Made by a program: the position numbers and the translations under genes. A stretch of 64,000 bases of DNA from assembly GCF_000472905.1 (NCBI RefSeq), contig NZ_AXAR01000005.1, positions 155,420 through 219,419 of the forward strand, written 5' to 3'. This DNA is from Alicyclobacillus pomorum DSM 14955 (GTDB taxonomy: Bacteria > Bacillota > Bacilli > Alicyclobacillales > Alicyclobacillaceae). Position 1 is the stretch's first letter; the number at the start of each line of letters is the position of its first letter. Under the pieces are notes generated by a model, which was not told where the DNA came from, made no database searches, and saw only the letters and a program-made list of their open reading frames with translations. Positions 48,963 through 57,554 of this stretch are shown piece after piece.

Positions 48963-49014
48963 AAAGCCATCGGAAGCGATGAAGGACGACTTCATCGGTT
49001 TTCGGTGGCTTTTT
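48963..49014 (+). terminator. Terminator after the SR1P-like gene
   Basis: AAAGCCA...CGATGAAG pairs with CTTCATCG...TGGCTTT through two stem blocks and ends in TTTTTG. The 279 bases from 49015 to 49293 hold no supported gene. Confidence 0.75.
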
Positions 49015-49293
49015 GTGTCGAAGATGAGAACGACTGTCCGGGTCGCATCTCGCCATCCCGATGTTTCGCAACGAAGGTCCTCGATGGACAAAGGGACCGA
49101 TCTTATTGGAAACGTTGCATCCAATGTAGACAATCCACCGATGTATAAAACTATGGGTCATTTGCCTTCACGGACGACTTATCGGTTGTACTTTTTTACG
49201 CAGGAGCAGTCTTAAATGGACGAATGACTAGGACTTGGCTGACTAGATGGTCATACATGTAGTATTACTTCGCGCAAAGGGAGAGTGTCAGAG

Positions 49294-49731
49294 ATGGCTG
49301 AAAAACAGTATGGATACCAACCACATGACCACGCTAAGTACAAACATGTACACGAGTATGAATCTGTTTCTGAGCCCGAGTACAAGTATCATGATGAATC
49401 GCCGGCAGTACAACCAAAATACACTTACGCTCCTCATGTGAAAGCGACGGTAAAAGTACAGAAAGTGAAAAAAGTATACGATCCAGGTTACACCTCACAT
49501 GCACCTCAACCCGCATCACATCACTGCCCGCCGATAGTGTGTGACCCACGATACGTTGTTCGGGATTGCTACGTCCCGCGTGAGGTTCCTGTGGTCCATC
49601 CTATCGTCAACGTCAACAGACACGTCATCGTGAACGTGCCGAAGCATTACTATCAACCCATCACAAAAAATGTGGTTGTTGATCCAGGATGCCCATGCCC
49701 ATGCCCTCGCCCCCGACCCGGTCACTATTGA
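49294..49731 (+). CDS. CotD-like spore coat protein
   Basis: 145 residues rich in His, Tyr, Pro and Val. An N-terminal Tyr/His/Glu-rich half (YGYQPHDHAKYKHVHEYE) is followed by HHCPPIVCDPRYVVRDCYVP and VVHPIVNVNRHVIVNVPKHY, the pattern of CotD-type inner coat proteins. It ends in a Cys/Pro tail (CPCPCPRPRP). Coat assembly by cross-linking through Tyr and Cys would fit. ATG at 49294 is preferred. A small YjcZ-like gene follows 65 bases later. Confidence 0.7.
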   Translation: MAEKQYGYQPHDHAKYKHVHEYESVSEPEYKYHDESPAVQPKYTYAPHVKATVKVQKVKKVYDPGYTSHAPQPASHHCPPIVCDPRYVVRDCYVPREVPVVHPIVNVNRHVIVNVPKHYYQPITKNVVVDPGCPCPCPRPRPGHY

Positions 49732-49796
49732 CAGCGATTTGTACAGAGTGACCCACGTGTCGCACACCGCATGACGGATGCGGAGGGGGGTAACGA

Positions 49797-49967
49797 ATGA
49801 TGGACGGATTATTTGGTGGATATACCCGATGGGCAGTCGTATTCCTGATTATCTTCGTGTTGTTCTTCCTGTTAGTTCCTGGGTATGCTGGTTACACGGC
49901 AGCGGCAGCAACACCGTGCAGTGGATATGGCATGTACGATGGCTACGAATCTGGCTACGGTTATTGA
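49797..49967 (+). CDS. YjcZ-like small sporulation membrane protein
   Basis: 56 residues: a short head (MMDGLFGGYTRW), one strong membrane helix (AVVFLIIFVLFFLLVPGYAGY) and a Gly/Tyr tail (YGMYDGYESGYGY). This build is that of YjcZ-family sporulation proteins. GGAGGGGGG lies before the ATG. Its position behind a coat-like gene supports sporulation expression. A hairpin terminator follows. Confidence 0.6.
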   Translation: MMDGLFGGYTRWAVVFLIIFVLFFLLVPGYAGYTAAAATPCSGYGMYDGYESGYGY

Positions 49968-49976
49968 ATGTGTCGC

Positions 49977-50006
49977 AAACACCTGCCTTCTAGGCGGGTG
50001 TTTGTC
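49977..50006 (+). terminator. Terminator after the YjcZ-like gene
   Basis: CAAACACCTGCC pairs with GGCGGGTGTTTG around TTCTA; the flank is GTCACAT, so the tail is weak. Confidence 0.7.
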
Positions 50007-50232
50007 ACATATCATGGGAGTTTCGACAGCTGCCCGGCTTGACTGCGCTCGGTTCACTGGCCTTCCCAATAACGAAGACCGTTCTCCAACCACGCGAAGA
50101 AAGAGGAGGACGGTTTTCCACACAAAGAAAGGGCGGATACCGAGGCCCAACCGCCCGAGGTCCAACCATCGTCCAAACCAATGGATGGTCATCAGGCTAG
50201 GCCTTCGGAACGCCATTTGGAGATGTATCCAC

Positions 50233-50856
50233 TCAGCCAAAGATACGAAACCGTGGTCGAATGGCTTTTTTGGTTTGTGCGTAGCGCTGGTTGATTACCG
50301 TCCAGTCGAGATTCCGAAAGAACGCATCGATGTATTCTCCGCGGGACGTTCCATAGTCAATGTAGTAGGCGTGTTCAAACACGTCCATCGGCAAAATCGG
50401 AACGGACTGGATGACGTGGCCGTTGTGCTGATCGTCTGTGATGTAGATGAACAGTTCTTCCCACTCGGGATCCAACGCGAGCACTGCCCAACCTCGACCG
50501 GACAACCCAGCACCTCGAAATTCAGCGAGAAATCGGTCATAAGACCCATACTGGCTCTGAATCGCTTTCACGATGTCTCCGCCAGGTTTGCCTTTCCCGC
50601 CGAGTTCGGCAAAGTACAGTTCATGCAATTTCACACCATCTAACGCATAACTTTCACCGCGTTTGAGGGCTCGAATGTCACTGTAGGTCGCATTGCCCTT
50701 GGCAAGGTCCACCTGTTCAAGCTTCGCCCGAGCTTCGTTCGCCTTGTTCACGTACCCCTCATAGAGTTTATAGTGCTCTTTGATGGTGCGCGCCGAGATG
50801 CCGTTGAGTTTCAACAGCCGATCCGGCAAAGGTCGTGCCTTGATTTCCTTATACAC
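50233..50856 (-). CDS. Superoxide dismutase family (Fe/Mn) protein
   Basis: 207 residues. The N-terminal domain has GISARTIKEHYKLYEGYVN, supplying one His ligand. The second His is in GVKLHELYF. The C-terminal domain carries GWAVLALD and DVFEHAYYIDYG, giving Asp and His ligands. It resembles the Bacillus SodF/YojM-region type with N-terminal YKEIKARPLP rather than classical SodA; the usual HH-x2-HH cluster is reduced to one His. GTG at 50856 is six bases after GAGGGGGG; ATG at 50862 is too close. Confidence 0.82.
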   Translation of the reverse strand: MYKEIKARPLPDRLLKLNGISARTIKEHYKLYEGYVNKANEARAKLEQVDLAKGNATYSDIRALKRGESYALDGVKLHELYFAELGGKGKPGGDIVKAIQSQYGSYDRFLAEFRGAGLSGRGWAVLALDPEWEELFIYITDDQHNGHVIQSVPILPMDVFEHAYYIDYGTSRGEYIDAFFRNLDWTVINQRYAQTKKAIRPRFRIFG

Positions 50857-50983
50857 GCACATCCCCCCTCGACGTACTCCTTCACCACGGTTCAGTGGAA
50901 CCCAGTGGATCTGACGACGTATCCTATGCCATCGCCCACCACTTGTGTCGGCATACGCCTAAGGGGCAGATGTACGAAGCAAG

Positions 50984-51008
50984 ACACTCCCTACAACGTA
51001 GGGAGTGT
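50984..51008. terminator. Perfect hairpin between the SOD promoter and the stalk-domain gene
   Basis: ACACTCCCTAC-AAC-GTAGGGAGTGT, an 11-bp perfect palindrome; on the minus strand it is followed by CTTGCTTC. It probably ends the downstream minus-strand gene. No gene is seen in 51009-51198. Confidence 0.5.
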
Positions 51009-51198
51009 GGTTCAGACTGCGCATCATGATGGAGAAGGTAACATCTGTTACGTGAGTGGACTCAGTCGACCTGTGTGGACATTGGACATCGTAGATGGCG
51101 CCATAGATTGGAACATCAGTCGGAATCAGATGGGAATTGCGAAGTATCTCGATGTCGTCCTGGCATTTTGGTGCAATGTTCCTCGTGCTTGGTACCGA

Positions 51199-51999
51199 TT
51201 AAGGAGTGGTCTGAAGGTTTCCTGTGTCGGTCACTGTGATCCAGGCAATGGTCGCCGTATGTCCACCAAACGTTGTTCCGTCATCCCCTTGAAGTGGAGG
51301 CATCTGGTCATATACTTGAAAGACGTAATTCTTGCCGTCCATGTGGTCCAGGTGTACACGGAGATTCGGATCTGAGAGCTGGTCCTTGAACTTCTCCAAC
51401 ACCAGTAAATAGGCTTCAGTCACTGTGATTGGATGACCGACGTTCGAATCATCCGACGAGAATGAGTGATCGGCCGATGAGCGCGGATTCGACTGACTGG
51501 ATGGCGCTTGAGGTTCGGTGTCAATTTTCCAGACAGCTCCATCCCAGCCGGAGTTGACGTGAAGTCGATTTAGGACTTTCATCACGTACCATGCAGGTAT
51601 GTACGTCGTCTGTTGTCCCGAATTGGGGTCTTCCGCCACAATTTCGTTGACCTTTTGCACGAGGTGGCCATTTACATAAATCGAGCTCGATCCGACACCT
51701 GGCTGAACATCATTCAAATCCAGCGGCCGGGATGTGGTGAGGCTCCACGCATGGTTGTGCCACGTGCTATGAATATTGAGTTTTTCGAGCGCTTTCATGA
51801 GGTACCAAACCGGCATGTACGTGGTGTTGTCGTGGATGAAACCGTATGGTTTAGAGATAGGTTGTTGATTGACGACGATGGCCTTTTCATGTATGGATGG
51901 AGTATTAACATTCGCAAACGCGGTCAAAGGCATTGAAACGGCGGCAGTACTCGCACAAATGGTAGTAGCACACAGAGAAATCAGACTCTTCTTTTTCAA
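51199..51999 (-). CDS. Secreted protein with two copper-amine-oxidase-N-like (stalk) repeats
   Basis: 266 residues. A signal peptide (KKKSLISLCATTICASTAA) precedes two related repeats with the motif TTYMPVWYLMKALEKLNIHSTW and TTYIPAWYVMKVLNRLHVNSGW (about 60-90 and 125-155). These are typical of cell-surface stalk modules in Firmicutes. A Ser/Pro linker and a C-terminal region with HPITVTEAYLLVLEKFKDQL follow. The role is unknown; the repeats usually mediate binding to the wall or to partner proteins. TTG start eight bases after AAGGAG. Confidence 0.78.
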   Translation of the reverse strand: MKKKSLISLCATTICASTAAVSMPLTAFANVNTPSIHEKAIVVNQQPISKPYGFIHDNTTYMPVWYLMKALEKLNIHSTWHNHAWSLTTSRPLDLNDVQPGVGSSSIYVNGHLVQKVNEIVAEDPNSGQQTTYIPAWYVMKVLNRLHVNSGWDGAVWKIDTEPQAPSSQSNPRSSADHSFSSDDSNVGHPITVTEAYLLVLEKFKDQLSDPNLRVHLDHMDGKNYVFQVYDQMPPLQGDDGTTFGGHTATIAWITVTDTGNLQTTP

Positions 52000-52093
52000 T
52001 GAGACATCTCCTTCTCAGTCCTAATGTTCAGCATATATGGTTCGATAGAATGGTACATTTTATGTCGGTTTCCATCTTTATAGGAGGATTCTC

Positions 52094-53023
52094 ATGAGCA
52101 AACCGTGGGCGGCTGACATTCCCATTACGGTAACACTGGTTCAGGATGTATTAGAGCGGCAGTTCCCGCAACTCGTCCCTATCCAACTCCGACCACTCAG
52201 CGAGGGATGGGACAACTCGTTGTTCCTGGTCAATGAGACATACGTGTTTCGCTTCCCTCGCCGTAAGATTGCCGTTGACCTCATCGAGATGGAGAATCGT
52301 ATGTTGCCACCGTTGTCCTCACATCTCCCTGTTCCGATTCCGAATCCATGCTTTATCGGGCAGCCAACGAAGGAGTATCCGTTTCCCTTCTCGGGATATC
52401 CGAAACTGACAGGTACTGTGCCGTATATGATGCATCTCACGGACGAGCAACGTACTCAATCAGCCGTCCGTTGGGCTGAGTTCCTTCGTACTTTGCACGG
52501 CATTCCCACCCATCAAGCACTTGAATGGGGGATTGCTCGTTCGGACGATATGGGTCGCATGGACGTCGATAAGCGCATCCCTATATTTATCGCCAAAGTA
52601 GAAGAAGCGCACACGCAAGGGCTGATTGACAACCCATACGCTCTGCTTCACATCACGGAGAGTGTACCAACGACGGAGTACGTCAAGCAGCAGTGCAGTA
52701 CTGTGGTTCACGGGGACTTGAACTTCCGAAATTTCCTGGTGAATGATGAGGGGGGCCTGTGCGGCGTGATTGACTGGGGGGACGCTCACATCGGTCACCC
52801 TGCCGTTGATCTCTCCGTTGTGTACAGTTTTCTCCCACCAAGTGCCCGACCTCTTTTTTGGAAGGCGTACGGTGACGTGTGTCCCGAAACGCGCTTGTTA
52901 GCCAAATTCCGGTCACTGTACACAAACATTGTCATTCTGCTCCACGCACATGACATTGGCGATAGACAACAACTCCTTGAAGCGAAGCGAGCCATTACGT
53001 TGTGCACCGATGAATCAGAATAA
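52094..53023 (+). CDS. Aminoglycoside-phosphotransferase-family kinase
   Basis: 309 residues with a kinase-like fold. VVHGDLNFRNFLV (about 204-216) gives the catalytic Asp and Asn, and GVIDWGDAHIGHPAVDL the metal-binding Asp. The N-lobe starts near LSEGWDNSLFLVNETYVFRFPR, with a Lys/Arg-rich nucleotide region. Families with this fold phosphorylate antibiotics, choline, fructosamine or homoserine. Antibiotic resistance cannot be inferred from the fold. AGGAGG precedes the ATG. Confidence 0.85.
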   Translation: MSKPWAADIPITVTLVQDVLERQFPQLVPIQLRPLSEGWDNSLFLVNETYVFRFPRRKIAVDLIEMENRMLPPLSSHLPVPIPNPCFIGQPTKEYPFPFSGYPKLTGTVPYMMHLTDEQRTQSAVRWAEFLRTLHGIPTHQALEWGIARSDDMGRMDVDKRIPIFIAKVEEAHTQGLIDNPYALLHITESVPTTEYVKQQCSTVVHGDLNFRNFLVNDEGGLCGVIDWGDAHIGHPAVDLSVVYSFLPPSARPLFWKAYGDVCPETRLLAKFRSLYTNIVILLHAHDIGDRQQLLEAKRAITLCTDESE

Positions 53024-53035
53024 GTGTACTTCCGT

Positions 53036-53508
53036 TCAGTCATCCGAATCGCGGTTGGAAAAGACCGAGGATTTCTTGTGCTCCGAAAAAAACGGTTCCA
53101 GTTTCCGCAGTGATGCTTCTGGCAATCCAGCTTCAATCATGGGAAAGACAACGCGTTCCTCTTTACGGACGTGCTCACGCAATAATTCGCCAAGTTGACT
53201 CATCTTTTCATGGTGCGCATCGATGGCTATCTCGCTGACCAAACTCCGAATTCGAATATGTTCAAGAAGGAGCTCACGGATCTCGGGGATATCAATCGCT
53301 GATGTTTCGCAAATTCCGGCAGCAAGTATTCTTCTTCTTCGCGAAAATGTTCTCTGCCTCCGTGTTCCCAAAAATCACGCAACTTGTCTCGAATGACGTC
53401 AAGTGGTTCCTGTTGCTTTATCAGCATTTGCGCAACGACCAGCGCATGATGATGGTGTCTAGATAATGGCTGTAACGATGGATGTCTTTTTGTTGGCTTT
53501 GTATCCAT
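53036..53508 (-). pseudogene. Hemerythrin HHE-domain protein with a frameshift
   Basis: The ATG at 53508 opens a frame with LSRHHHHALVVAQML and HFREEEEYLLPEF, then leaves register after FAKH. The second frame continues SAIDIPEIRELLLEHIRIRSLV, followed by ELLREHVRKEERVVFPMIE. Together they give a complete four-helix HHE protein with His and Glu iron ligands (His in RHHHHA, HFREEEE, LLEH and REHVRKEE). One base is missing near 53306. It is therefore a pseudogene or an assembly error. GAGGAGG precedes the ATG. Confidence 0.75.
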
Positions 53509-53621
53509 CCTTCCGTCCTCCTCAAAGGAATCATTGCCTTGAATATTTATCCTAGATCCATCGCGACAGTGTAAGCCATGTGCCTGTGGTATCTTTATAT
53601 ATTGGGAAGGAGGCAATGGCT

Positions 53622-53756
53622 ATGGACAAATACGGACCATTATATCATCGCAATGGGGCCAAGTTTTGGCCAAAGCCAATGGCCAAGCTTTTCATTGGCA
53701 TTGTGATACTGATTGGGATCTGTGAATTCGTCCTAGGCACAATGTCTGCTCTGTAA
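53622..53756 (+). CDS. Small single-pass membrane protein, hypothetical
   Basis: 44 residues: a polar head with HRNGAKFWPKP and one helix (LFIGIVILIGICEFVLGTM). AAGGAGG lies eight bases before ATG 53622; another in-frame ATG at 53616 is too close. The sequence looks translated but I know no family. Confidence 0.5.
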   Translation: MDKYGPLYHRNGAKFWPKPMAKLFIGIVILIGICEFVLGTMSAL

Positions 53757-53938
53757 TCATCTTGGGCATCCAGTAACGATTGGTTTATGGGTGTATGAGT
53801 TATACGTCAACCATGTATGTTTTGTGACAGGAAAGACGGTGGATTCGCCATGATGCGATACCTCGCATCATCCTCAAGGCGGGTTACTCCGCCTTTCCAT
53901 CCATCGTCTACCGCAAGTCATTCCTGCAGCATCACAAA

Positions 53939-54301
53939 TTACGCTGGATTCGAACGCAACACTTCACGTTGCAATTCCCACATGGTGCGATACAGACCAC
54001 CTCGCTCTAACAATGCGTAATGAGTGCCTCGCTCGACCATTCTTCCGCGCTGCATCACCAAGATTTCGTCCATCTCTTCAAGGCCAAAGAGGCGATGTGT
54101 GATATAAATTGTGGATCGTCCGACAATCACGGGACGCAGGGCACGTACAAAGCTTTGTTCAGTCACTGAGTCCAAAGCGTTTGTAGGTTCGTCGAACACA
54201 AGGATGGGTGCCGGTCTCAAGACTGCCCGAGCCAATGCGAGGCGTTGGCGTTCACCCCCAGATAATCTTGCACCTGCTTCACCAATCAAGGTGTCATAGC
54301 C
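53939..54301 (-). pseudogene. ABC-transporter ATPase fragment (signature to C-terminus)
   Basis: Begins abruptly at [20 protein letters not shown] (signature motif) and continues through Walker B (ILVFDEP), H-loop (YITHR) and a C-terminus similar to exporter-type ATPases such as CydC/CydD. The P-loop half is missing on this strand but appears inverted just to the right (54303-54357). The fragment has no start codon of its own. Confidence 0.75.
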
Positions 54302-54302
54302 T

Positions 54303-54357
54303 TATGTTTCACCCCGGGGAAACCATTGCCATCGTCGGACCCAGTGGTGCAGGGAAG
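54303..54357 (+). pseudogene. ABC-transporter ATPase fragment (P-loop), inverted relative to its C-terminal half
   Basis: Reads FHPGETIAIVGPSGAGK, the Walker A region of an exporter ATPase, then breaks. It abuts the fragment on the minus strand head to head, so an inversion between P-loop and signature motif is the simplest explanation. The glutamate synthase remnant follows directly. Confidence 0.65.
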
Positions 54358-54359
54358 AT

Positions 54360-54780
54360 TTGCCAACATTGTCTGCACTTTGCAGGTTTCTCAAAGAAAA
54401 TGGCTATAGTAAGGACGTGGATCTAGTCATATCTGGTGGCATTCGTACACCTGGCGAAATTTTGAAGGCGTTAGCACTGGGAGCCAGTGCAGTCAACTTG
54501 GGCTCCGCCGCACTATTTGCTGTCGCGCACGGACAACTGGATGAAGTTCTGCCATTTGAACCTCCAACGCAGTTGGCGTTGGCGGACGGATCATCGTGGA
54601 ACAAGTTGGACCTAGAAACAGGGGGCCCAAAGTTTGGCGAATTTCCTGAAAAGCAGTTCCTTGGAACTGGAAACAGGGATCCGGGCCCTTGGAAAGACAT
54701 CGATTCGCGAACTGAATCGCGAAGACCTTGTTGCGTGGGACCCAGACGTCGCACGTATCACTGAATTACCACTCGTATAG
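54360..54780 (+). pseudogene. FMN-binding glutamate synthase domain remnant (frameshifted)
   Basis: The first frame encodes LVISGGIRTPGEILKALALGASAVNLGSAALFA, then LPFEPPTQL, the C-terminal part of an FMN-binding glutamate synthase. Near 54640 the sequence shifts to another frame, continuing NFLKSSSLELETGIRALGK and ending LPLV at the TAG at 54780. The N-terminal part of the barrel is absent. A decayed remnant. Confidence 0.7.
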
Positions 54781-54906
54781 CACCTCATCTGTACTTCTCG
54801 GCTGAGAAATCCCAATCTTTGTACGGTCAGGTTTCGGATTCTACCCGTTTCGGTAAAATTGGTAGATGGTTGTAATGAGTGACTGAATCCAAGGGAGAGA
54901 TTTCAC

Positions 54907-55599
54907 ATGAGTGAAAAAGCCAGTGGCTCGTCCATTCGCGTGATGGTCGTGGACGATCACGAACTGTTTCGCCAGGGTGTCAGCTCCATTCTGTCTCGTG
55001 AAGATGATGTGGAAGTGGTTGCAGAAGCCGAAAACGGTCGGGTGGCAGTGCAGAAAGCGAGAGAATATCGTCCAGATGTTGTGCTGATGGACATCAACAT
55101 GCCGGTGTGCGACGGATTAAAAGCAACCCGACAAATCAAGGTGGATCACCCCGACATTAGAATCCTCATTTTAACGGTCACCGACACAGAGGAGATGTTG
55201 TTCGAAGCGATTAAGTCTGGCGCTTCTGGGTACGTGTTAAAGACCGTGACGCCAGCGTTGCTCATAGACAGTGTGAAGCGGGTGAGCGCGGGAGAACCTG
55301 TCATCCCCGGAAACTTGGCCATGCGCATCATCACTGAATTCTCAAGACCCGCTGAAGGGAAAGGGACTCCCGTCGTAGACCAGTTGACTGATCGCGAGGT
55401 GGAGGTGTTGCGACACCTCAGTACGGGCGCAAGCAACCGTGAAATTGCAAAGGCGTTGTTCATCAGCGAGAATACTGTCCGGAGCCATGTTCGGAGCATC
55501 CTCGAAAAACTGCACCTCGCGAATCGTGCACAGGCTGCAGCGTACGCTGTCCGGGAAGGATACGTGATGGATAGGACAAAGGACGAAGATTCATTGTAA
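54907..55599 (+). CDS. LuxR/NarL-family response regulator (orphan)
   Basis: 230 residues. The receiver domain has acidic pair Asp16/Asp17, phosphoacceptor Asp62 (VVLMDINMP) and the conserved Lys (GYVLKT). The DNA-binding domain (about 160-220) contains LTDREVEVLRHLSTGASNREIAKAL and the recognition helix SENTVRSHVRSIL. There is no histidine kinase nearby, so its partner is encoded elsewhere. AGGGAGAG precedes the ATG. It converges on the next gene with four bases between stops. Confidence 0.93.
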   Translation: MSEKASGSSIRVMVVDDHELFRQGVSSILSREDDVEVVAEAENGRVAVQKAREYRPDVVLMDINMPVCDGLKATRQIKVDHPDIRILILTVTDTEEMLFEAIKSGASGYVLKTVTPALLIDSVKRVSAGEPVIPGNLAMRIITEFSRPAEGKGTPVVDQLTDREVEVLRHLSTGASNREIAKALFISENTVRSHVRSILEKLHLANRAQAAAYAVREGYVMDRTKDEDSL

Positions 55600-55603
55600 G
55601 GAG

Positions 55604-56176
55604 TCACCGGCGCTTCGATTTTTCACCAGGGCGCTGAGACTGCTCCAGTTCATTGAACAATTGTTCCAACCTAGACAATTCATTGGTGGCTTGTTGAAGC
55701 GCCTGGTTTTCGTGATCTTCGTGTGTTGGGAACAGTAGAAAGCGAACCGCCGCCAGGGAAGTCCGCACTTCATTCACCACTGCCCATGGTAGAACCCATG
55801 CCGGATGTGTCTCAGCTCCGAGCTGCGCCCTCTGCACTTTTTTGTGCCGATATCCCAACCACCCAATACAAACGTAGCCGCCCCATTCTAAGAGAATCGC
55901 GCTCGCTATGTGTGTCGACGAATTGAACAACTCAACGCCGATAAACGACATCCCCGCGACCAACGCAACGGTCAGTCCCGCGAAGTACCCGACGGCGCCC
56001 ATCGCCGTCATGGCAAACACAAACTCATGTCGTCCAGATGTCCAGCCCCAAACACAGATCCCCAGCGTGATGAGTGCAGCAATCAAAGTTGCACGGTTGC
56101 GGACAAAGGCGAGTGTCCTGTCGTCCAATTGGGACAACAGCACTCGTATACGGTGAACTTCCTGTATGACATTCAT
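55604..56176 (-). CDS. Membrane protein, hypothetical, with C-terminal coiled coil
   Basis: About 190 residues. Three to four helices (about 25-115) include GRHEFVFAMTAMGAVGYFAGLTVALVAGMSFIG. A cytoplasmic part ends in a Gln/Leu heptad stretch (ALQQATNELSRLEQLFNELEQ) and a basic tail. ATG at 56176 has GGTGAAGAG upstream; a GTG at 56188 has none. The family is not recognised. Confidence 0.6.
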   Translation of the reverse strand: MNVIQEVHRIRVLLSQLDDRTLAFVRNRATLIAALITLGICVWGWTSGRHEFVFAMTAMGAVGYFAGLTVALVAGMSFIGVELFNSSTHIASAILLEWGGYVCIGWLGYRHKKVQRAQLGAETHPAWVLPWAVVNEVRTSLAAVRFLLFPTHEDHENQALQQATNELSRLEQLFNELEQSQRPGEKSKRR

Positions 56177-56392
56177 TGGTCTCTTCACCAGCTGCCGCCG
56201 TCAGAGGCGGGTCGTTGTTTCATGCCTTTATCATGGTAACCCAGCAACATTGTTCTCAACAGATAAAAACAATCTATCGTTCCAGGTCCATTTGGACGAC
56301 GATTCCTAGTCCAAAATGACTATCCGTTCTCATGATGCAAAGACGTCATGTATCGTCTATCAAAGGGTACCGGCCATCGGGATCCACCGACA

Positions 56393-56430
56393 TGAAAAAG
56401 ATCCCCTTCACGCCGTTTGAAGGGGATCTC
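56393..56430 (-). terminator. Terminator of the alcohol dehydrogenase gene
   Basis: On the minus strand GATCCCCTTCA / TGAAGGGGATC, an 11-bp stem with a seven-base loop, is followed by TTTTTC. Bases 56177-56392 show nothing else supportable. Confidence 0.9.
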
Positions 56431-56482
56431 CACTGTTCCTGGCGGCCTAGCGGTGGTATAACTCGCCGCGGTTACGGTCTTG

Positions 56483-57520
56483 TCACTGGTAGAGTATGAC
56501 CTTCAGCGCATTTTCTTTCCCGGCGTTTCCGAAGACATCGTACGCCTGTAGGATGTCAGACAGCGGGAAGTGGTGGGTGATGAGCAACTTGGGCTCAATC
56601 TTGCCGGCGACCACGGTCTTGAGCAGCATCGGTGTGGAATTGGTGTCCACGAGGCCAGTGGTTAAGGTGATGTTTTGAATCCACAGTTTCTCGAGGTGCA
56701 GATTGACGCTCTTGCCGTGTACGCCCACGTTGGCGATGCGGCCGCCAGCTCCCACAATACTTTGGCAGATGTCGAACGTGGCTGGTATTCCGACCGCTTC
56801 AATGGCGACATCCACGCCCTTGCCGCCGGTCAGTTCCAGGACGGCTTCCACAGGGTTGCCCTTGGAACTGTTTACGGTCTTCGTGGCGCCAAACTTCCGC
56901 GCAACTTCCAGTCGATTGTCATCCAGGTCCACCGCGATGATGTCTGCGGGGGAATAGAACTGAGCCGTGAGTAGCGCCGCCAACCCGACGGGACCGGTGC
57001 CGACAATGGCCACCGTGTCTCCCGGCTGGACCTTTCCGTTCAGGACGCCAACCTCAAAACCGGTGGGGAGTATGTCACTCAGCATCACGAGCGCTTCTTC
57101 GTCGACGCCGTCTGGTATCGGATATAGACTGGTGTCCGCATACGGAATGCGCACGTATTCGGCTTGCGTTCCGTCAATGAGATGCCCGAGAATCCAACCG
57201 CCGTCCTCGCAGTGCGAATACATGCCTTTCTTGCAGCTGTCGCACTTTGCGCAGGAAGTGACACAGGATATCAACACCCTGTCCCCAACCTTGAAGTTGT
57301 GGACGCCGGACCCCACTTCCTCAATCACGCCGACCCCTTCATGGCCCAGCGTACGCCCCTCGACGACCGCAGGTACATCCCCTTTCAAAATGTGCAAATC
57401 TGTACCGCAAATGGTGGTCTTCGTAATTCTCACAATCGCATCGGTGGGTGTTTCAATGGTCGGCATGGGTTTGTCCGCCCATTCCTTTTTACCGGGACCG
57501 CGATAAACGAGCGCTTTCAT
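56483..57520 (-). CDS. Zinc-dependent alcohol dehydrogenase (medium-chain)
   Basis: 345 residues. The catalytic zinc ligands are Cys38 (TTICGTD), His60 and Glu61 (GHEG); the structural zinc uses Cys90, Cys93, Cys96 and Cys104. The NAD loop is GTGPVGLAA (about 170). Similar enzymes oxidise secondary alcohols or short-chain alcohols; the exact substrate is not defined. The ATG at 57520 has GGAGGAGGGG upstream. It is divergent from uspA across 517 bases containing diverged direct repeats. Confidence 0.93.
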   Translation of the reverse strand: MKALVYRGPGKKEWADKPMPTIETPTDAIVRITKTTICGTDLHILKGDVPAVVEGRTLGHEGVGVIEEVGSGVHNFKVGDRVLISCVTSCAKCDSCKKGMYSHCEDGGWILGHLIDGTQAEYVRIPYADTSLYPIPDGVDEEALVMLSDILPTGFEVGVLNGKVQPGDTVAIVGTGPVGLAALLTAQFYSPADIIAVDLDDNRLEVARKFGATKTVNSSKGNPVEAVLELTGGKGVDVAIEAVGIPATFDICQSIVGAGGRIANVGVHGKSVNLHLEKLWIQNITLTTGLVDTNSTPMLLKTVVAGKIEPKLLITHHFPLSDILQAYDVFGNAGKENALKVILYQ

Positions 57521-57554
57521 AGCCAGACCCCTCCTCCGTGTGTAAAACGACATG

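Noticed and set aside
48888..49215. Two overlapping plus-strand frames after the SR1P-like gene
   Set aside because: They run through the strong terminator at 48963-49014 and show no family features or binding site.
52094..53023. Antibiotic-resistance gene
   Set aside because: The APH fold is shared by many metabolic kinases; nothing in the sequence or context identifies an aminoglycoside substrate.
45937..54780. Prophage or defence island
   Set aside because: Despite remnants and low gene density, no integrase, phage structural gene, restriction enzyme, toxin-antitoxin pair or attachment repeats were seen.
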